A stretch of 64,000 bases of DNA from Lysobacter sp. S4-A87 (GCF_022637455.1 NZ_CP093341.1:496001-560000); one strand, 5' to 3'. Positions 8,957 through 18,653 are shown, counted from the first letter of the stretch. A program made the numbers and translations. The notes: generated from the sequence alone by a model not told the origin.

Positions 8957-9829
8957 ATGAACACACTTGATCTTTCCCGGAGCACGGCCGGTGACGTGGC
9001 GAGCGACCGCCTGCGCCCGATCGTCCACAAGACGCGAGGGCAGCGCCATGGACCGATCACGCGACTGATGAGTCCCTCGGACTTGGGCGGTGTCCTGAAG
9101 CCCTTCGTGTTCCTCGATCTCATTGACGCGCAGGACCTCTCCCGCGTGAAGGTCGATGGCGTTGGTCTACACCCGCACTCGGGCATCGCGACCTTGACGT
9201 GGTTGCTCGAGGGCTCGGTCAACTACGAGGATGACCTTGGCCGACGGGGGCAAATCGAACAGGGCTGGATGGAATGGATGCACGCCGGAAACGGCGCATG
9301 GCACGGCGGAAACTTTGGTGACTCCGACCGTCTGCGTGGCTTCCAGCTATGGATCGCACTTCCTCCCGCGTCCGAGCTCGGGCAGCCGGTCAGTCGGTAT
9401 CTGGCCCCGGACTCCCTGGGCCGCGAGGGGCCGGTGACGGTACTGCTTGGCCAGCACGGCCACGCCCGCGGAGCGATCGATGCGCCGTCGTCGATTGACT
9501 ACTTCTCGGTGCGGCTCAAAGCTGGCGAGTCTTGGCGATATCAGCCACGGCCCGGGCATTCGGTGGCATGGGCGGCGGTGAGCGTGGGACACCTGCTGGC
9601 GCCAGAAAGCATTGATGCCGGAGAACTGGCCGTATTCGAAGAAGGTCCCGGTCCGATTGAGTTCATTGCGGTACAGGACACGGAGTTCGTGTTTGGTTCG
9701 GCCGCCAAGCACCCGCATGAGCTGACGCTGGGCAATTACTCGGTCCACACCAGCCCGCTGGCGCTATTGGAGGGGGAGAGGCGCATCCGCGAGATCGGCA
9801 GAGAACTGCGCGCCCAAGGGCGCCTCTGA
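8957..9829 (+). CDS. Pirin-family protein
   Basis: 290 residues with AAGGAG 7 bases before the ATG. The N-terminal bicupin half carries GLHPHSGIATLTWLLEGSVNYEDDLG near residues 74-97 and the EWMHAGNGAWHGG segment, which provide the His/Glu metal ligands of pirins. The C-terminal half is the typical pirin_C region. Bacterial pirins bind Fe and some act as quercetinases or redox sensors. It ends the plus-strand cluster. A second, distinct pirin lies at 57647-58348. Confidence 0.9.
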   Translation: MNTLDLSRSTAGDVASDRLRPIVHKTRGQRHGPITRLMSPSDLGGVLKPFVFLDLIDAQDLSRVKVDGVGLHPHSGIATLTWLLEGSVNYEDDLGRRGQIEQGWMEWMHAGNGAWHGGNFGDSDRLRGFQLWIALPPASELGQPVSRYLAPDSLGREGPVTVLLGQHGHARGAIDAPSSIDYFSVRLKAGESWRYQPRPGHSVAWAAVSVGHLLAPESIDAGELAVFEEGPGPIEFIAVQDTEFVFGSAAKHPHELTLGNYSVHTSPLALLEGERRIREIGRELRAQGRL

Positions 9830-9875
9830 AACTGCCCGCGAACCTGCCCGCTGCGCCAGAGCGCGGCGGTACCGA

Positions 9876-10289
9876 TTACATGGAATCTCGGATGCGCCTT
9901 TGCTGAGCTTCGCTGCTGAAGGAGGTGCGCGAGGGACGCAGGCGCCACGCAACAAATGCCGAGAGCAGAGCCAGAACCAGTGCGGGCACTGGATTGCCGC
10001 CAATCAGGAAAAGGTGCGTGGCCACGCCACCCACCATCGTGGCGCTGAGCAGCAATCCACCGTAGAAGCCCGTCGCGGGGACAAGCAGCAGTGCGGCGCC
10101 CAGCAGTTCGACGACGCCGGTAACGTAGCGGAACCATTGGCCAAAGCCAACGGCCTCGAATACCTGGATCATCTGTGGCGCGCCGGTGAGCTTGGCCACA
10201 CCGGCCGCTGCAAAGGCCAGGGCAAGCAGAATGCGAACGCCCCACACGAGGCGGCGTTGCGTGGTGGAAAGGGGAGGTGATCCGGTCAT
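9876..10289 (-). CDS. DoxX-family membrane protein
   Basis: 137 residues from the ATG ending at 10289, which has AGGAG 6 bases upstream on the minus strand. Four hydrophobic segments are visible: the WGVRILLALAFAAAGVAKL region with the AGVxKL motif common in DoxX proteins, VTGVVELLGAALLLVP, YGGLLLSATMVGGVATHLFLI, and PALVLALLSAFVAW. DoxX-like proteins are four-helix inner-membrane proteins, often linked to quinone or redox functions. It is convergent with the pirin gene and divergent from the SDR at 10548. Confidence 0.85.
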   Translation of the reverse strand: MTGSPPLSTTQRRLVWGVRILLALAFAAAGVAKLTGAPQMIQVFEAVGFGQWFRYVTGVVELLGAALLLVPATGFYGGLLLSATMVGGVATHLFLIGGNPVPALVLALLSAFVAWRLRPSRTSFSSEAQQRRIRDSM

Positions 10290-10547
10290 GGTGTGCTCCT
10301 GATGAAACCGCGTTGAGGGCGTCTCGCGGTGGCACCGCTGACGACCAACCGGTTTCGATCTAAGCAAGGTCGGCGCGCCGTCGCCATTGCACGATGGTGT
10401 CGGCCGATACCATCCGACGATCTCGCGGCATCAAGCCGCCGCGGGTTCGCTCGATACCTAGGTGCAATCGACGCAGCGCAACGGTGCTGGTGAGATACAC
10501 AGCGCACACAGTCGCCCACTGTCTTTCGGACCCAAGGATTCGTCGCA

Positions 10548-11342
10548 ATGTCTGCTTCCATGGCAATTGAGGAAACCATCGGTCTGCTGGGGGGCAAGAT
10601 CGCGCTTATCACCGGCACCGGCGGCGGGTTGGGGCGCGTCGCGGCGCAGACCTTCGCGCGCGAAGGTGCCCTGGTGATCGGGTGCGACATCAACGCCAGC
10701 GCCAATGGCGACACCGTCGCGCTGGTACGCCGGGCCGGCGGCGACATGACCGGAATTGCTCCCGTCGACCTGACCGATCCGGATCAGGCGCGCCGGTTGA
10801 TCGACGAGGCGGTGGCGGTCTACGGCGGCCTCGACATCGTCTACAACAACGCCGCGGTGCAGCGCTTTGGTCCGATGCCGACGTTCTCGATCGATGATTG
10901 GCGCGCGACGATCGCCGGCGAGCTCGACATACCGTTCTTCGTCTCCAAGTACGCCTGGCCGCATCTGGTGCGGCGCGGGGGCGGGGTCATCCTCAACATC
11001 GCCTCGATCGCCGGCATGATCGGCGGCGAGACGCCGCCGATGGTCGGGCACGCGGCCGCCAAGGGCGGGGTGATCGCGATGACCCGCCAGTTCGCGCTGG
11101 AAGGCGCGCCGCACGGCATTCGCGCCGTGGCCCTGAGCCCCGGCCCGTTCCTGACCCCGGCCAGCGATCGCGATCTGGGTGATGACCAGGCCATGCGTGA
11201 CGCCATCACCGACAAGACGCTGCTCAAGCGTTTTGGTCGGCCCGACGAACTGGTGGAGCTGGCGGCCTTCCTCGCCAGCGACCGTGCGGCGTACATCACC
11301 GGGGCGAACTACGCCGTCGACGGCGGGGCCTCGGCCTGGTGA
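10548..11342 (+). CDS. SDR-family oxidoreductase with His in place of the catalytic Tyr
   Basis: 264 residues. The cofactor loop TGTGGGLG, NNAAV (variant of NNAG) and C-terminal VDGGASAW place it in the SDR superfamily. Asp after beta-2 (CDIN) favours NAD(H). The active-site motif reads VGHAAAKGG: Lys is kept but the Tyr position is His (codon CAC at 11050-11052, one base from TAC). Because the rest is intact and well conserved, this looks like a real variant rather than decay. The gene is divergent from the DoxX gene. A second in-frame ATG lies four codons downstream. Confidence 0.82.
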   Translation: MSASMAIEETIGLLGGKIALITGTGGGLGRVAAQTFAREGALVIGCDINASANGDTVALVRRAGGDMTGIAPVDLTDPDQARRLIDEAVAVYGGLDIVYNNAAVQRFGPMPTFSIDDWRATIAGELDIPFFVSKYAWPHLVRRGGGVILNIASIAGMIGGETPPMVGHAAAKGGVIAMTRQFALEGAPHGIRAVALSPGPFLTPASDRDLGDDQAMRDAITDKTLLKRFGRPDELVELAAFLASDRAAYITGANYAVDGGASAW

Positions 11343-11392
11343 CGCGCCAGGCCGCCGGTCGCGCTAGGCCGAGCAGCGCAGACGCGGTAGGC

Positions 11393-14300
11393 TTATCCGG
11401 TTGGGGTGTGCGCGACGTTGGACGACGATGCGCATGGAACCGAGAAGGCGAAGGTCGAACCTGGACCATCGTTCGCATTCGCCCAGATCGTTCCATCGTG
11501 ACGATCGATGATCGTCTTGCTCACGGACAGGCCGATGCCCAAGCCGTTTGGTTTGGTCGTGAAGAAGGCTTCGAAAACTCTCCCAAGATCTTCGGTGCCA
11601 ATGCCACACCCGTTGTCTCGCACCAGAAACTGCGCGATCCCTGGCGTCGTGGTGGACGACTGGACGACGATCTTCTGTGCCCCATCGTTGCTGGCGATGG
11701 CGTCCGCGGCGTTCAGCACGAGGTTGAGGATCACCTGCTGCAACTGGATGCGGTCTCCGAAAACGGGGGGCAGGCTCACGTCCAATTCGGACTTCAGCAC
11801 GATGCCGCGTCGTCGCATGTCGTGCGAGCAGATGGAAATAATCTCCTGGGCGGCTTCATTGAGATTGAACAATTCTGGAGTGAAATCCTGCTTGCGATAG
11901 AGTCCGCGCAAGCGCTTGATCACTTCCGAGGCCCGGTTCGCGTCGCGGATGTTGCGTTGTGCGGTCCTGATGGCGCCCTCAATGTCCGGTTCGTCCGCGG
12001 TGAGCATGCGTAGGCACGTCCCTGCGTTGGTGAGGATTCCCAGAAGCGGTTGATTGACCTCGTGCGCGATCGACGCGGCCAACTCACCCAGACTCATCGC
12101 GCGCGTCACATGGGCCAACTCAGACCGAAGCTGGTCGACGGCGTCTTCCGCCAGACGGCGGCGCGTGATGTCCTGCGACACGCCCACGCACTCCAGGCGG
12201 CCATCGTCGTAGTGGAACAACACAGTGGATTGACTGAGATACTTGATCCGTCCATCCGGCATTACGATCCGCTCGACGTTCGGAGCATTGTCCTCCCCCC
12301 TAAAGATACGGGCGATCTTCTCCTCGACGATGGGGCGATCGTCGGGATGGACGATTGGCAGGAGTGTTGGAGGCCCGAGGTCTTCCGTTGGTTCAACTTC
12401 CCAGATGCGAAACATCTGCTCGGACCAGATGAGCTTGTTATTGCCCAGGTCCCAGGAGAATGAGCCTGTTTCGCTAATGCTTTCTGACGTGCGCAGCAGG
12501 AACTCGCGTCGTTTGAGTTCGTCCTCGGAACGGGATCGTTCGATGGCGATACTCGCGATGTGCGCCGCGCGCGAGATGATGTCCTGATCGTAGGGTTGCG
12601 GCCCCGTGCACCCGCGATGGTACAGGCACAAAGTTCCGAGAACACCGCCCGCCCGTGAGCGGATCGGGGTGCTCCAGACGCCGGACAGCCCGTGCTCGAG
12701 CAGCTGCGTACGAAACGGCGTTTCCAGCCAGCGCGGGTCTGTCCCCAGGTCGTCCACCACGACCTGAATGTTTTCGGTCGCGGCCAATCCGCAAGGCGCC
12801 AACGCCTGTCGCGCTGGCCGCCCCGTGATGAGGTCTTCGATTGATGCGGGACACGAGGGCGCCACGCCAAACTCGAAGATTGTCCCGGTCAACTCCAGAA
12901 GACGGGCTTCGCAGACGCACTCGGGCAAAACACTTTCGATCACGCTGCACAGTTCGCCGAGTACGTCGAGCAACGGCCGACCAGCGGCAATCGATTCGAG
13001 CAGCTGTCGTTCCCCGGCGAGCATCATGGTCCCGCGCTTCTGCTCGTCGATGTCGACCTTGACGCCGTACCATTTGACGATCTCGCCCCGATCATTGCGC
13101 AACGGGCGCGTGCGAAAGCTGAACCAGCGATACGTCCCATCGTATCGCCGTACGCGCGCGACCAGTTCGCCACCTGTTCCCTCGGCACTGAACCGCTCCC
13201 AGGCCGCGTGAATCGCTGAGTGGTCGTCCGGGTGGATGACGCGCATCCATTGCCAGTCGCTCAGCTCCTCCAGAGGGAGGCCGACATAGTCGAGGTAGTG
13301 GCGATTGAAGAAATCGGCGGTCCCGTCGGCTCGCGCCGACCAGGCCAGTGCGGGAATCGTGTCAATGGTCAACCGCAGGGTCTTCTCACTGGCGGTGAGC
13401 GCTTCCTCGGCGAGTTTGCGGTCATGGATGTCATTGACCACCCCGTGCCAGGCGATGATCTCCCCGGTGGCGTCTCGCAAGGGACGCGCCTGGTTATCGC
13501 ACCAGCGGTACACGCCCGTGTGGTGCAAGAAGCGGACCTCGCGACTGTAAGCGCCGCCTGCGGCCACCGCACCCAGCCACGCGTTGACCGTCCCGTCGCG
13601 GTCGTCGGGGTGCGCCAGATGGACCCATTCGGAGGCCATGATCTTTTCTTCGCTTCGCCCGAACCATTCGCGCATCCGCGCGTTCAGGTAGTTGACAGAG
13701 CCGTCCGTACCCGCCGAGAAGACATTCGCAGGAATGGTGTCGATCGTCTGCGCGAGGCGACGCTCGCTCGCCTTGAGCGCTTCCTCAGCGAGTTTGCGAT
13801 CGTGTATGTCGACGCATGAGCCATACCATTTAACGACCCGACCCTCGGCGTCGTGCAGGGGCAGGGCGAGCGTCAGGATCCAGCGATAGGTCTGGTCGGC
13901 AACGTGAAAATGGCGCACTTCGACCGAATAGGGGGCCCCCGTGGCAATGCAACGGAGCCAGATCGCCGCGGTCGGTTCGCGGTCATCGGGATGGAGCAGA
14001 TTCACCCACCCGCCGTTCATGACCGTTTCGGCGGTGAGACCGCTGTAGGCGAGAAGGCGTTCATTGCAGTAGTCGATATTTCCGTCGGCGGTCGCGCTCC
14101 ACAGCATCTGCGGAAAGGTCTCGGCCTGATGGCGCAGCCCCTTTTCACTCGCACGCACGGCCTGTTCGGCGCGTTTGCGGTCGTCTATATCGGCCAGTAC
14201 CACAATCCAGGCGAGGACTCGTCCTTCTTCGTCGCGCAGCGGACGGCCACGGTTGTCGAACCACCGGTACTCGCCGTCGTAACGCCGCAGCCGTTGCTCG

Positions 14301-15034
14301 ATGACGTAGGGCGCGCCCGACGCGATCGAGCTGCCGAACGCCTCGGCGACGTGGGGCATGTCTTCCGCGTGGACCGTGCCGTTGGTGCCCCAGGCGCGCA
14401 ACCCTTCGATCGTTTGGCCGCAGTACTCTTGGATCTGCAGGTTCACCCGCTCGACGCCTCCGTCGGGACCGAGAATCGCGACGAAGCCTGGCAGCCCTTC
14501 GAACAGCGCCATTGCGCTGAGTTCGTTTGCCGGGTGGCGTTCCTCCCGGCGCAGCCGCGCCTCGTTCAGTGCGAGCAGTGCCCGGTCGCGCGCAACCGAG
14601 AGGACTATCCGTTCGGCCTCCGTGGGGAACTCTTCCCGGGCGGTGGCCACCGCGAGCGTGCCGCAACCTTGCTGCACGGCGATGGGAAATGTGGCGATGG
14701 ACATCTGCCGGCCGAAAAGGCTGGCGCGCTGGATGGCGGGCCATGCACCTGGCTCGGGACCAAGCAATCGTCGAAGCTCTTTCCCTACCGTGGTCGAATC
14801 TGGGGCACTGTCGCCCCACGCGTGACTGCTTTCGAGTTCATCGTCTAGCGCGATCAACACGAGTTCGAGGTCAAGCATCGCCCGAAGCGCCTCGGCCAGC
14901 GCACCGCTGATCTCGGACGCCGCGCGCCCGGGCCACGAAGCAGACAGCGCGAGCAGTGCCCCCAGGTCGTCCAGGCAGGTGCGCAGGCGCGCGAGCTCGG
15001 CCTCCCGCTCACCCCCTCCGGCCGCGCCGTTCAT
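11393..15034 (-). CDS. Soluble multi-PAS/GAF sensor histidine kinase
   Basis: 1213 residues, no transmembrane segment. Approximate order: GAF-like 22-165; four tandem PAS/PAC units at about 172-685, each ending in a DIDDRKRAE-type or DIHDRKLAEEAL linker; a second GAF at 695-835; a fifth PAS at 845-965; HisKA with His991 in SIAHEVNQPL; then HATPase_c with LNLVLNAADAI, RDNGCGIG and GLGIGLSVSKTI. The kinase core is of the HPK4/NtrB-like type. It would sense cytoplasmic signals and phosphorylate a response regulator, but no regulator gene is adjacent. PAS units 2-4 are alike enough to suggest internal duplication. The start overlaps the stop of the small upstream gene by 2 bases, implying translational coupling. 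Confidence 0.9.
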   Translation of the reverse strand: MNGAAGGGEREAELARLRTCLDDLGALLALSASWPGRAASEISGALAEALRAMLDLELVLIALDDELESSHAWGDSAPDSTTVGKELRRLLGPEPGAWPAIQRASLFGRQMSIATFPIAVQQGCGTLAVATAREEFPTEAERIVLSVARDRALLALNEARLRREERHPANELSAMALFEGLPGFVAILGPDGGVERVNLQIQEYCGQTIEGLRAWGTNGTVHAEDMPHVAEAFGSSIASGAPYVIEQRLRRYDGEYRWFDNRGRPLRDEEGRVLAWIVVLADIDDRKRAEQAVRASEKGLRHQAETFPQMLWSATADGNIDYCNERLLAYSGLTAETVMNGGWVNLLHPDDREPTAAIWLRCIATGAPYSVEVRHFHVADQTYRWILTLALPLHDAEGRVVKWYGSCVDIHDRKLAEEALKASERRLAQTIDTIPANVFSAGTDGSVNYLNARMREWFGRSEEKIMASEWVHLAHPDDRDGTVNAWLGAVAAGGAYSREVRFLHHTGVYRWCDNQARPLRDATGEIIAWHGVVNDIHDRKLAEEALTASEKTLRLTIDTIPALAWSARADGTADFFNRHYLDYVGLPLEELSDWQWMRVIHPDDHSAIHAAWERFSAEGTGGELVARVRRYDGTYRWFSFRTRPLRNDRGEIVKWYGVKVDIDEQKRGTMMLAGERQLLESIAAGRPLLDVLGELCSVIESVLPECVCEARLLELTGTIFEFGVAPSCPASIEDLITGRPARQALAPCGLAATENIQVVVDDLGTDPRWLETPFRTQLLEHGLSGVWSTPIRSRAGGVLGTLCLYHRGCTGPQPYDQDIISRAAHIASIAIERSRSEDELKRREFLLRTSESISETGSFSWDLGNNKLIWSEQMFRIWEVEPTEDLGPPTLLPIVHPDDRPIVEEKIARIFRGEDNAPNVERIVMPDGRIKYLSQSTVLFHYDDGRLECVGVSQDITRRRLAEDAVDQLRSELAHVTRAMSLGELAASIAHEVNQPLLGILTNAGTCLRMLTADEPDIEGAIRTAQRNIRDANRASEVIKRLRGLYRKQDFTPELFNLNEAAQEIISICSHDMRRRGIVLKSELDVSLPPVFGDRIQLQQVILNLVLNAADAIASNDGAQKIVVQSSTTTPGIAQFLVRDNGCGIGTEDLGRVFEAFFTTKPNGLGIGLSVSKTIIDRHDGTIWANANDGPGSTFAFSVPCASSSNVAHTPTG

Positions 15035-15252
15035 GGCGCATCACGTTCGTCGCGTCGCCGCTCAGCCCCTTCGCGACGGGACCGTCGTGGTGGGGCGGGG
15101 GAGACTGTCTTCTGAACGAGTGCGCGATGACCGTTCCAGACATGGCCGATGCGTTGGGCTGCTAACGCGCCCCCTTCGCTGTCGAAGAGCGCGCTGATGT
15201 GTCGCGCTGCGTCGAGGTACGTGCTGGACGGGATCGCGTCCGCTGGACTCAT
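15031..15252 (-). CDS. Small hypothetical protein coupled to the histidine kinase
   Basis: 73 residues, no family recognised. The ATG at 15252 has AAGGGGG about 7 bases upstream on the minus strand and the stop overlaps the kinase start, which supports a real gene. Residues 1-50 look like a structured small domain (LDAARHISALFDSEGGALAAQRI); the last 20 are Arg-rich and low in complexity. By position it could be a partner or input for the kinase, but nothing in the sequence shows this. Confidence 0.55.
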   Translation of the reverse strand: MSPADAIPSSTYLDAARHISALFDSEGGALAAQRIGHVWNGHRALVQKTVSPAPPRRSRREGAERRRDERDAP

Positions 15253-15310
15253 GGTATGCCCCCTTAGATGTTGGCTTTCGCCGCGGGACGCGGATCGCAG
15301 TCCAACGGCA

Positions 15311-17338
15311 TCAGCTGCGAAATCCGTTACGGCGGTGCGTGTCGTCGCAGAATGGTTTGTTCGACGAGCCGCCGCAACGGCACAACCGTGTCGACGTCAC
15401 GCGATCAATGGTGCGTCCGGTGCCGCAACAGATCTCGAGGTTGCCGCTGACAACGAGTGGACCGTTGACTTCCGGATCGATGTTCAGGGGACCATCGCGC
15501 AATTGCAGGGGCTTCGATTCCACGCTGGCAGGCTCGCCGGTGGCTTGAAAATGGATCTCGTTGTGCGAGCCGTCGCAGAACGGTTTCTGCTGCGACGCGC
15601 CGCACCGGCACAGCACCGCGCGCATGCCAACGGGTACACCGTCCAGCACGATGCGAGCGCGAACGCCCAAGGGTCCGTTCTCGCGCAGTTGCACAAGGTT
15701 GACTGGCGGCGGTGCCTCTTCGGCGCCACCGTCGTGTCGGCGATACGCTATCGCGCCCGATGGACACATATGGGCGACCGTGACGAGGGCTTCGGTGGTC
15801 GCCGCATCCGGATGGATCCATGCGCCGGGCGTGTTCGCCCTGAACACGCCCGGCAGCCCCAGCACGCAGTGGCGTGCATGGATGCAACGGGCTCCGTGGT
15901 ACACGATGTCGACGGCGCTGCCTGGTATCAATTCCGCGCCGGTCTCGAGGCGCTCCGGTGGCGGCGCCTGACTTGCTTGGAGCGACCGAACGACTGAATC
16001 CTGCAGGGTATCGGCTTGTGCCAGCATCGTCGCTTCCTCGCGCCGGCATCGTTCTGCCTGCGCGGACAGCCGATGGGCGAGGCGCTCCGTGCCAGTGCGC
16101 GTGGCTCCCAGCAAGGCAGCTTCCTGCGGATGGAGATCCATGAGGCGCTCGCAGCGCTCGCCGATCTCGCGCAAGCGCTCGACCAGGATGTCGACGCTGC
16201 CGGCTTCCCCCATCAGTGCCGCGGACGAGCGAATGGTCGCGAAACTCAAGCCCGCGGTCGCCTGCGGCAGGCTCGGATTGGCGGGCAGGGTGCCAAGGCG
16301 GGTCGCGACGGGCGTGAGCAGGTGCATCAGGTCGACACCGGCCGACACGAGGGCGGCTTGCGCCTCCCGGCCGACGTCGCCGTAGGCGAGCGACACGCAT
16401 CGCAGGCAGTGGTTGTACAGGGCATTGCCCAGATCGAGCAGCGCGGCGGCGGGTTCGGCGCTGATCCACAGCCGGCCCTCCGGCGTCGGGGGGGGCCGCA
16501 TCACCGGATTGTGGGCGCTCATCCGCGCGGGCCGAAACGCGGGTCGGCTTGCGAGCAGTGCGTCGTATTCGCGGCCGATGCGCAGGAATCGCTGGTAATG
16601 CGAGTCGCCCGTGCACGAGTCGGCGCCTTCGCCCTGGCGCACGATCGCATCGATGGCTTCCAATGCCGTCTTCAGGCATCGGACGGTCTTCAACGCGGGC
16701 AAGCGTGCGCCGTCGGCGTCGAGCTGGTGGTCGGGGTTGCCCACGAACAGGCGCCGTTCGCCCATCGATTCACTCAAGCGTTGCAGGCCGGCTGACACCG
16801 AGCGATACAGCTCGCCCACCGTTTCGTAGTCCGTACAGGCCGTCATCAGCCGGTCCATGCCGAGCGCCCGCGAGTAGTGCTGTGGCGGCTCGAAGCCTTC
16901 GCCGTCCTGGACGTCGGTGTCGTCGGGCCGCTCGAGGTAGACGAAGTGCGCCAGCGTCTGCCGGTTGAACGGCGCCAGCTTCACCACCACGCCCGCCGGG
17001 TGGTAGCCGGGCGGGATTGGGAAATTCTGGTGGACCAGATGGGCCGGCGCGCCAAGGGCCGACAGGATGTTGCAAACGATGGTGAGGTGACCCATCTCCT
17101 CCACCGAGACGGCCAGGATCTCGCGGCGCCAGCGCTCGACGGCGCCGAGCTCGACCTCCGACAGGTCTTCGTCGGTGCGCTCCTTGAGGCTGAAGGCCGC
17201 GTACAAGTAGCAGCACATCAGGTGGTGCTCGATCTCAGCCGCTTCGGCGAGCAGCGCCCAGAGCTGTTCTCGTGACGTCGGTACGGCGATCTGCTGGTCC
17301 AAGGTGGATCCTCGTGGCAGGTGCTGGGCCGCTTGCAT
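15311..17338 (-). CDS. Ferritin-like / 4Fe-4S / double CDGSH iron-sulfur fusion protein
   Basis: 675 residues. Residues about 25-230 form a ferritin-like (VioB-type) domain: EIEHHLMCCYLYAAFSL, then EEMGHL in the second helix pair, with Glu/His in ferroxidase-type spacing. Residues about 470-535 resemble the YjdI-type mononuclear-cluster domain (ARCIHARHCVLG and HMCPSGAI). Two CDGSH-type zinc-finger/2Fe-2S motifs follow: CRCGASQQKPFCDGSH and, near the C-terminus, CRCGGSSNKPFCDDTH, in which GSH is altered to DTH but the Cys3-His pattern is kept. No signal peptide. It probably has a redox or iron-handling role in the cytoplasm. It is the last chromosomal gene before the integrase island. Confidence 0.85.
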   Translation of the reverse strand: MQAAQHLPRGSTLDQQIAVPTSREQLWALLAEAAEIEHHLMCCYLYAAFSLKERTDEDLSEVELGAVERWRREILAVSVEEMGHLTIVCNILSALGAPAHLVHQNFPIPPGYHPAGVVVKLAPFNRQTLAHFVYLERPDDTDVQDGEGFEPPQHYSRALGMDRLMTACTDYETVGELYRSVSAGLQRLSESMGERRLFVGNPDHQLDADGARLPALKTVRCLKTALEAIDAIVRQGEGADSCTGDSHYQRFLRIGREYDALLASRPAFRPARMSAHNPVMRPPPTPEGRLWISAEPAAALLDLGNALYNHCLRCVSLAYGDVGREAQAALVSAGVDLMHLLTPVATRLGTLPANPSLPQATAGLSFATIRSSAALMGEAGSVDILVERLREIGERCERLMDLHPQEAALLGATRTGTERLAHRLSAQAERCRREEATMLAQADTLQDSVVRSLQASQAPPPERLETGAELIPGSAVDIVYHGARCIHARHCVLGLPGVFRANTPGAWIHPDAATTEALVTVAHMCPSGAIAYRRHDGGAEEAPPPVNLVQLRENGPLGVRARIVLDGVPVGMRAVLCRCGASQQKPFCDGSHNEIHFQATGEPASVESKPLQLRDGPLNIDPEVNGPLVVSGNLEICCGTGRTIDRVTSTRLCRCGGSSNKPFCDDTHRRNGFRS

Positions 17339-17519
17339 CCGCCCTTGCCGCCCTTGGTGGAGTCTATAGCCGATGGAGGGGCTGCGGCGCGGCGGTCACA
17401 TACATCAGATTCCGAACGGTACCGGTCGCCGCACGATCGACCCGCCGCGCTTGGCGCAGCGGTGCCAGAACCCCGCACCGTCTCGACCAGCCTCGCGCTA
17501 TCGCCTTGCCGTCTTGCCG

Positions 17520-18635
17520 TTACCGGTGATTCGCGCCATCGGCCGCTGGCCCGGAGTCAGCAACGGCCAACAATTGCGTGGCGCGGCTGGCGAGCAGTTG
17601 GCCGGCCTGGAAGTAGCCCAGCACGGTGGCGACGCTGCGGTGCTCGGTCATGGCCATCACTTCGCCCAGCGGCACGCCCTGGCGCCCGGCCTCGGTCACG
17701 AAACCGGAGCGCAGGCTGTGGCCGCCCCAGTCGCCGGCCAGGCCGGCCAGGCGCGCGCGGCGCTGGACGATACGCGCGACCTGGTCGGCGCCAAGTGCGG
17801 TCGTGCCGACATGGCCACCACGCTGCAGCCGGCGGAACAGCGGCCCGTCGCGCAACTGCGCCGCGGCCAGCCACGCCGACAGTGCCTGCGCGGCCGGGCC
17901 GCGCAGCGGCTTCTCGCGGCGGTCGCCGCTGCTGTCGGTCTTGGTCGCGCCCAGTGCGTAGACCCAGGTGTCGGCGTCGAGCGCGCGCAGGTCGCCGACC
18001 TGCAGCGCGACGACTTCGGAACGGCGGCGGCCGCCGCCGCCCCAGGCCAGCGACAGCAGGGCACGGTCGCGCACGCCGCGCAGGCCGTCGTCGTCGCAGG
18101 TCGCCAGCAACGCCTGCAGCGGTTCCAGCGCCAACGCGGTCTTCTTACGGGTGCGGACCCCGGCGCGGGCCTGGGCCTTGCGTGCATTGACCAGCAGGGT
18201 CTGCAGGACCGCATGGTCGCTGGGGCTGGGCCAGCCGTGCAGGCGGTGCCACTTGCTCAGCACCGCCAGGCGGTGGCCGACCGTGGCCAACGCGAGCGGT
18301 CCGCGCCGGGCTTTGGCGCCATGGGCGACCAAGGCCGCATCGACCGCGTCGGGCAGGGCGAAGCTCCCGCGCGGCGGCAGTGCGAGGTGGTCGACGGCGA
18401 ACTGCACCGCCATCGGCGCCGGCAGTGGCGCCTTGCCCAGCGCCCAGCCGTAACGCAGGGCGCACCAGGCCACCCAGTAGCGCAGGGCAGACGCGTAACT
18501 GCGCGCAGTGTGGGCGGCGGTGCCGGCGGCGACGAACGCGGCGACCGCTTCGGTCGCGGCCGCATCGAGTCGGGCCGGGTCGAGTGCGGGCACGCTCGCC
18601 AGTGGCCGCAGGGAGGTGGATTCTTTTACGTTCAC
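17520..18635 (-). CDS. Tyrosine recombinase / site-specific integrase
   Basis: 371 residues from a GTG at 18635; a TTG start at 18662 would add nine residues but would run into the inverted repeat at 18654-18672. An N-terminal SAM-like core-binding domain (about 25-150; AAHTARSYASALRYWVAWC) precedes a catalytic domain with the expected residues: Arg in GGGGRRRSEV, HSLR (His-x-x-Arg) in GGHSLRSGFVT, His in TEHRS and the nucleophile Tyr in VLGYFQ. It catalyses strand exchange at an attachment site. Its divergence from a KfrA-like gene is a pairing I associate with Xanthomonadaceae islands. The 3' end faces the left chromosomal flank. Confidence 0.9.
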   Translation of the reverse strand: MNVKESTSLRPLASVPALDPARLDAAATEAVAAFVAAGTAAHTARSYASALRYWVAWCALRYGWALGKAPLPAPMAVQFAVDHLALPPRGSFALPDAVDAALVAHGAKARRGPLALATVGHRLAVLSKWHRLHGWPSPSDHAVLQTLLVNARKAQARAGVRTRKKTALALEPLQALLATCDDDGLRGVRDRALLSLAWGGGGRRRSEVVALQVGDLRALDADTWVYALGATKTDSSGDRREKPLRGPAAQALSAWLAAAQLRDGPLFRRLQRGGHVGTTALGADQVARIVQRRARLAGLAGDWGGHSLRSGFVTEAGRQGVPLGEVMAMTEHRSVATVLGYFQAGQLLASRATQLLAVADSGPAADGANHR

Positions 18636-18653
18636 CGTAGTGATTCCGTCGTT

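Noticed and set aside
17339-17519. Search for a tRNA gene or att core next to the integrase
   Set aside because: No cloverleaf-like sequence and no repeat shared with the right side of the island could be found by eye.
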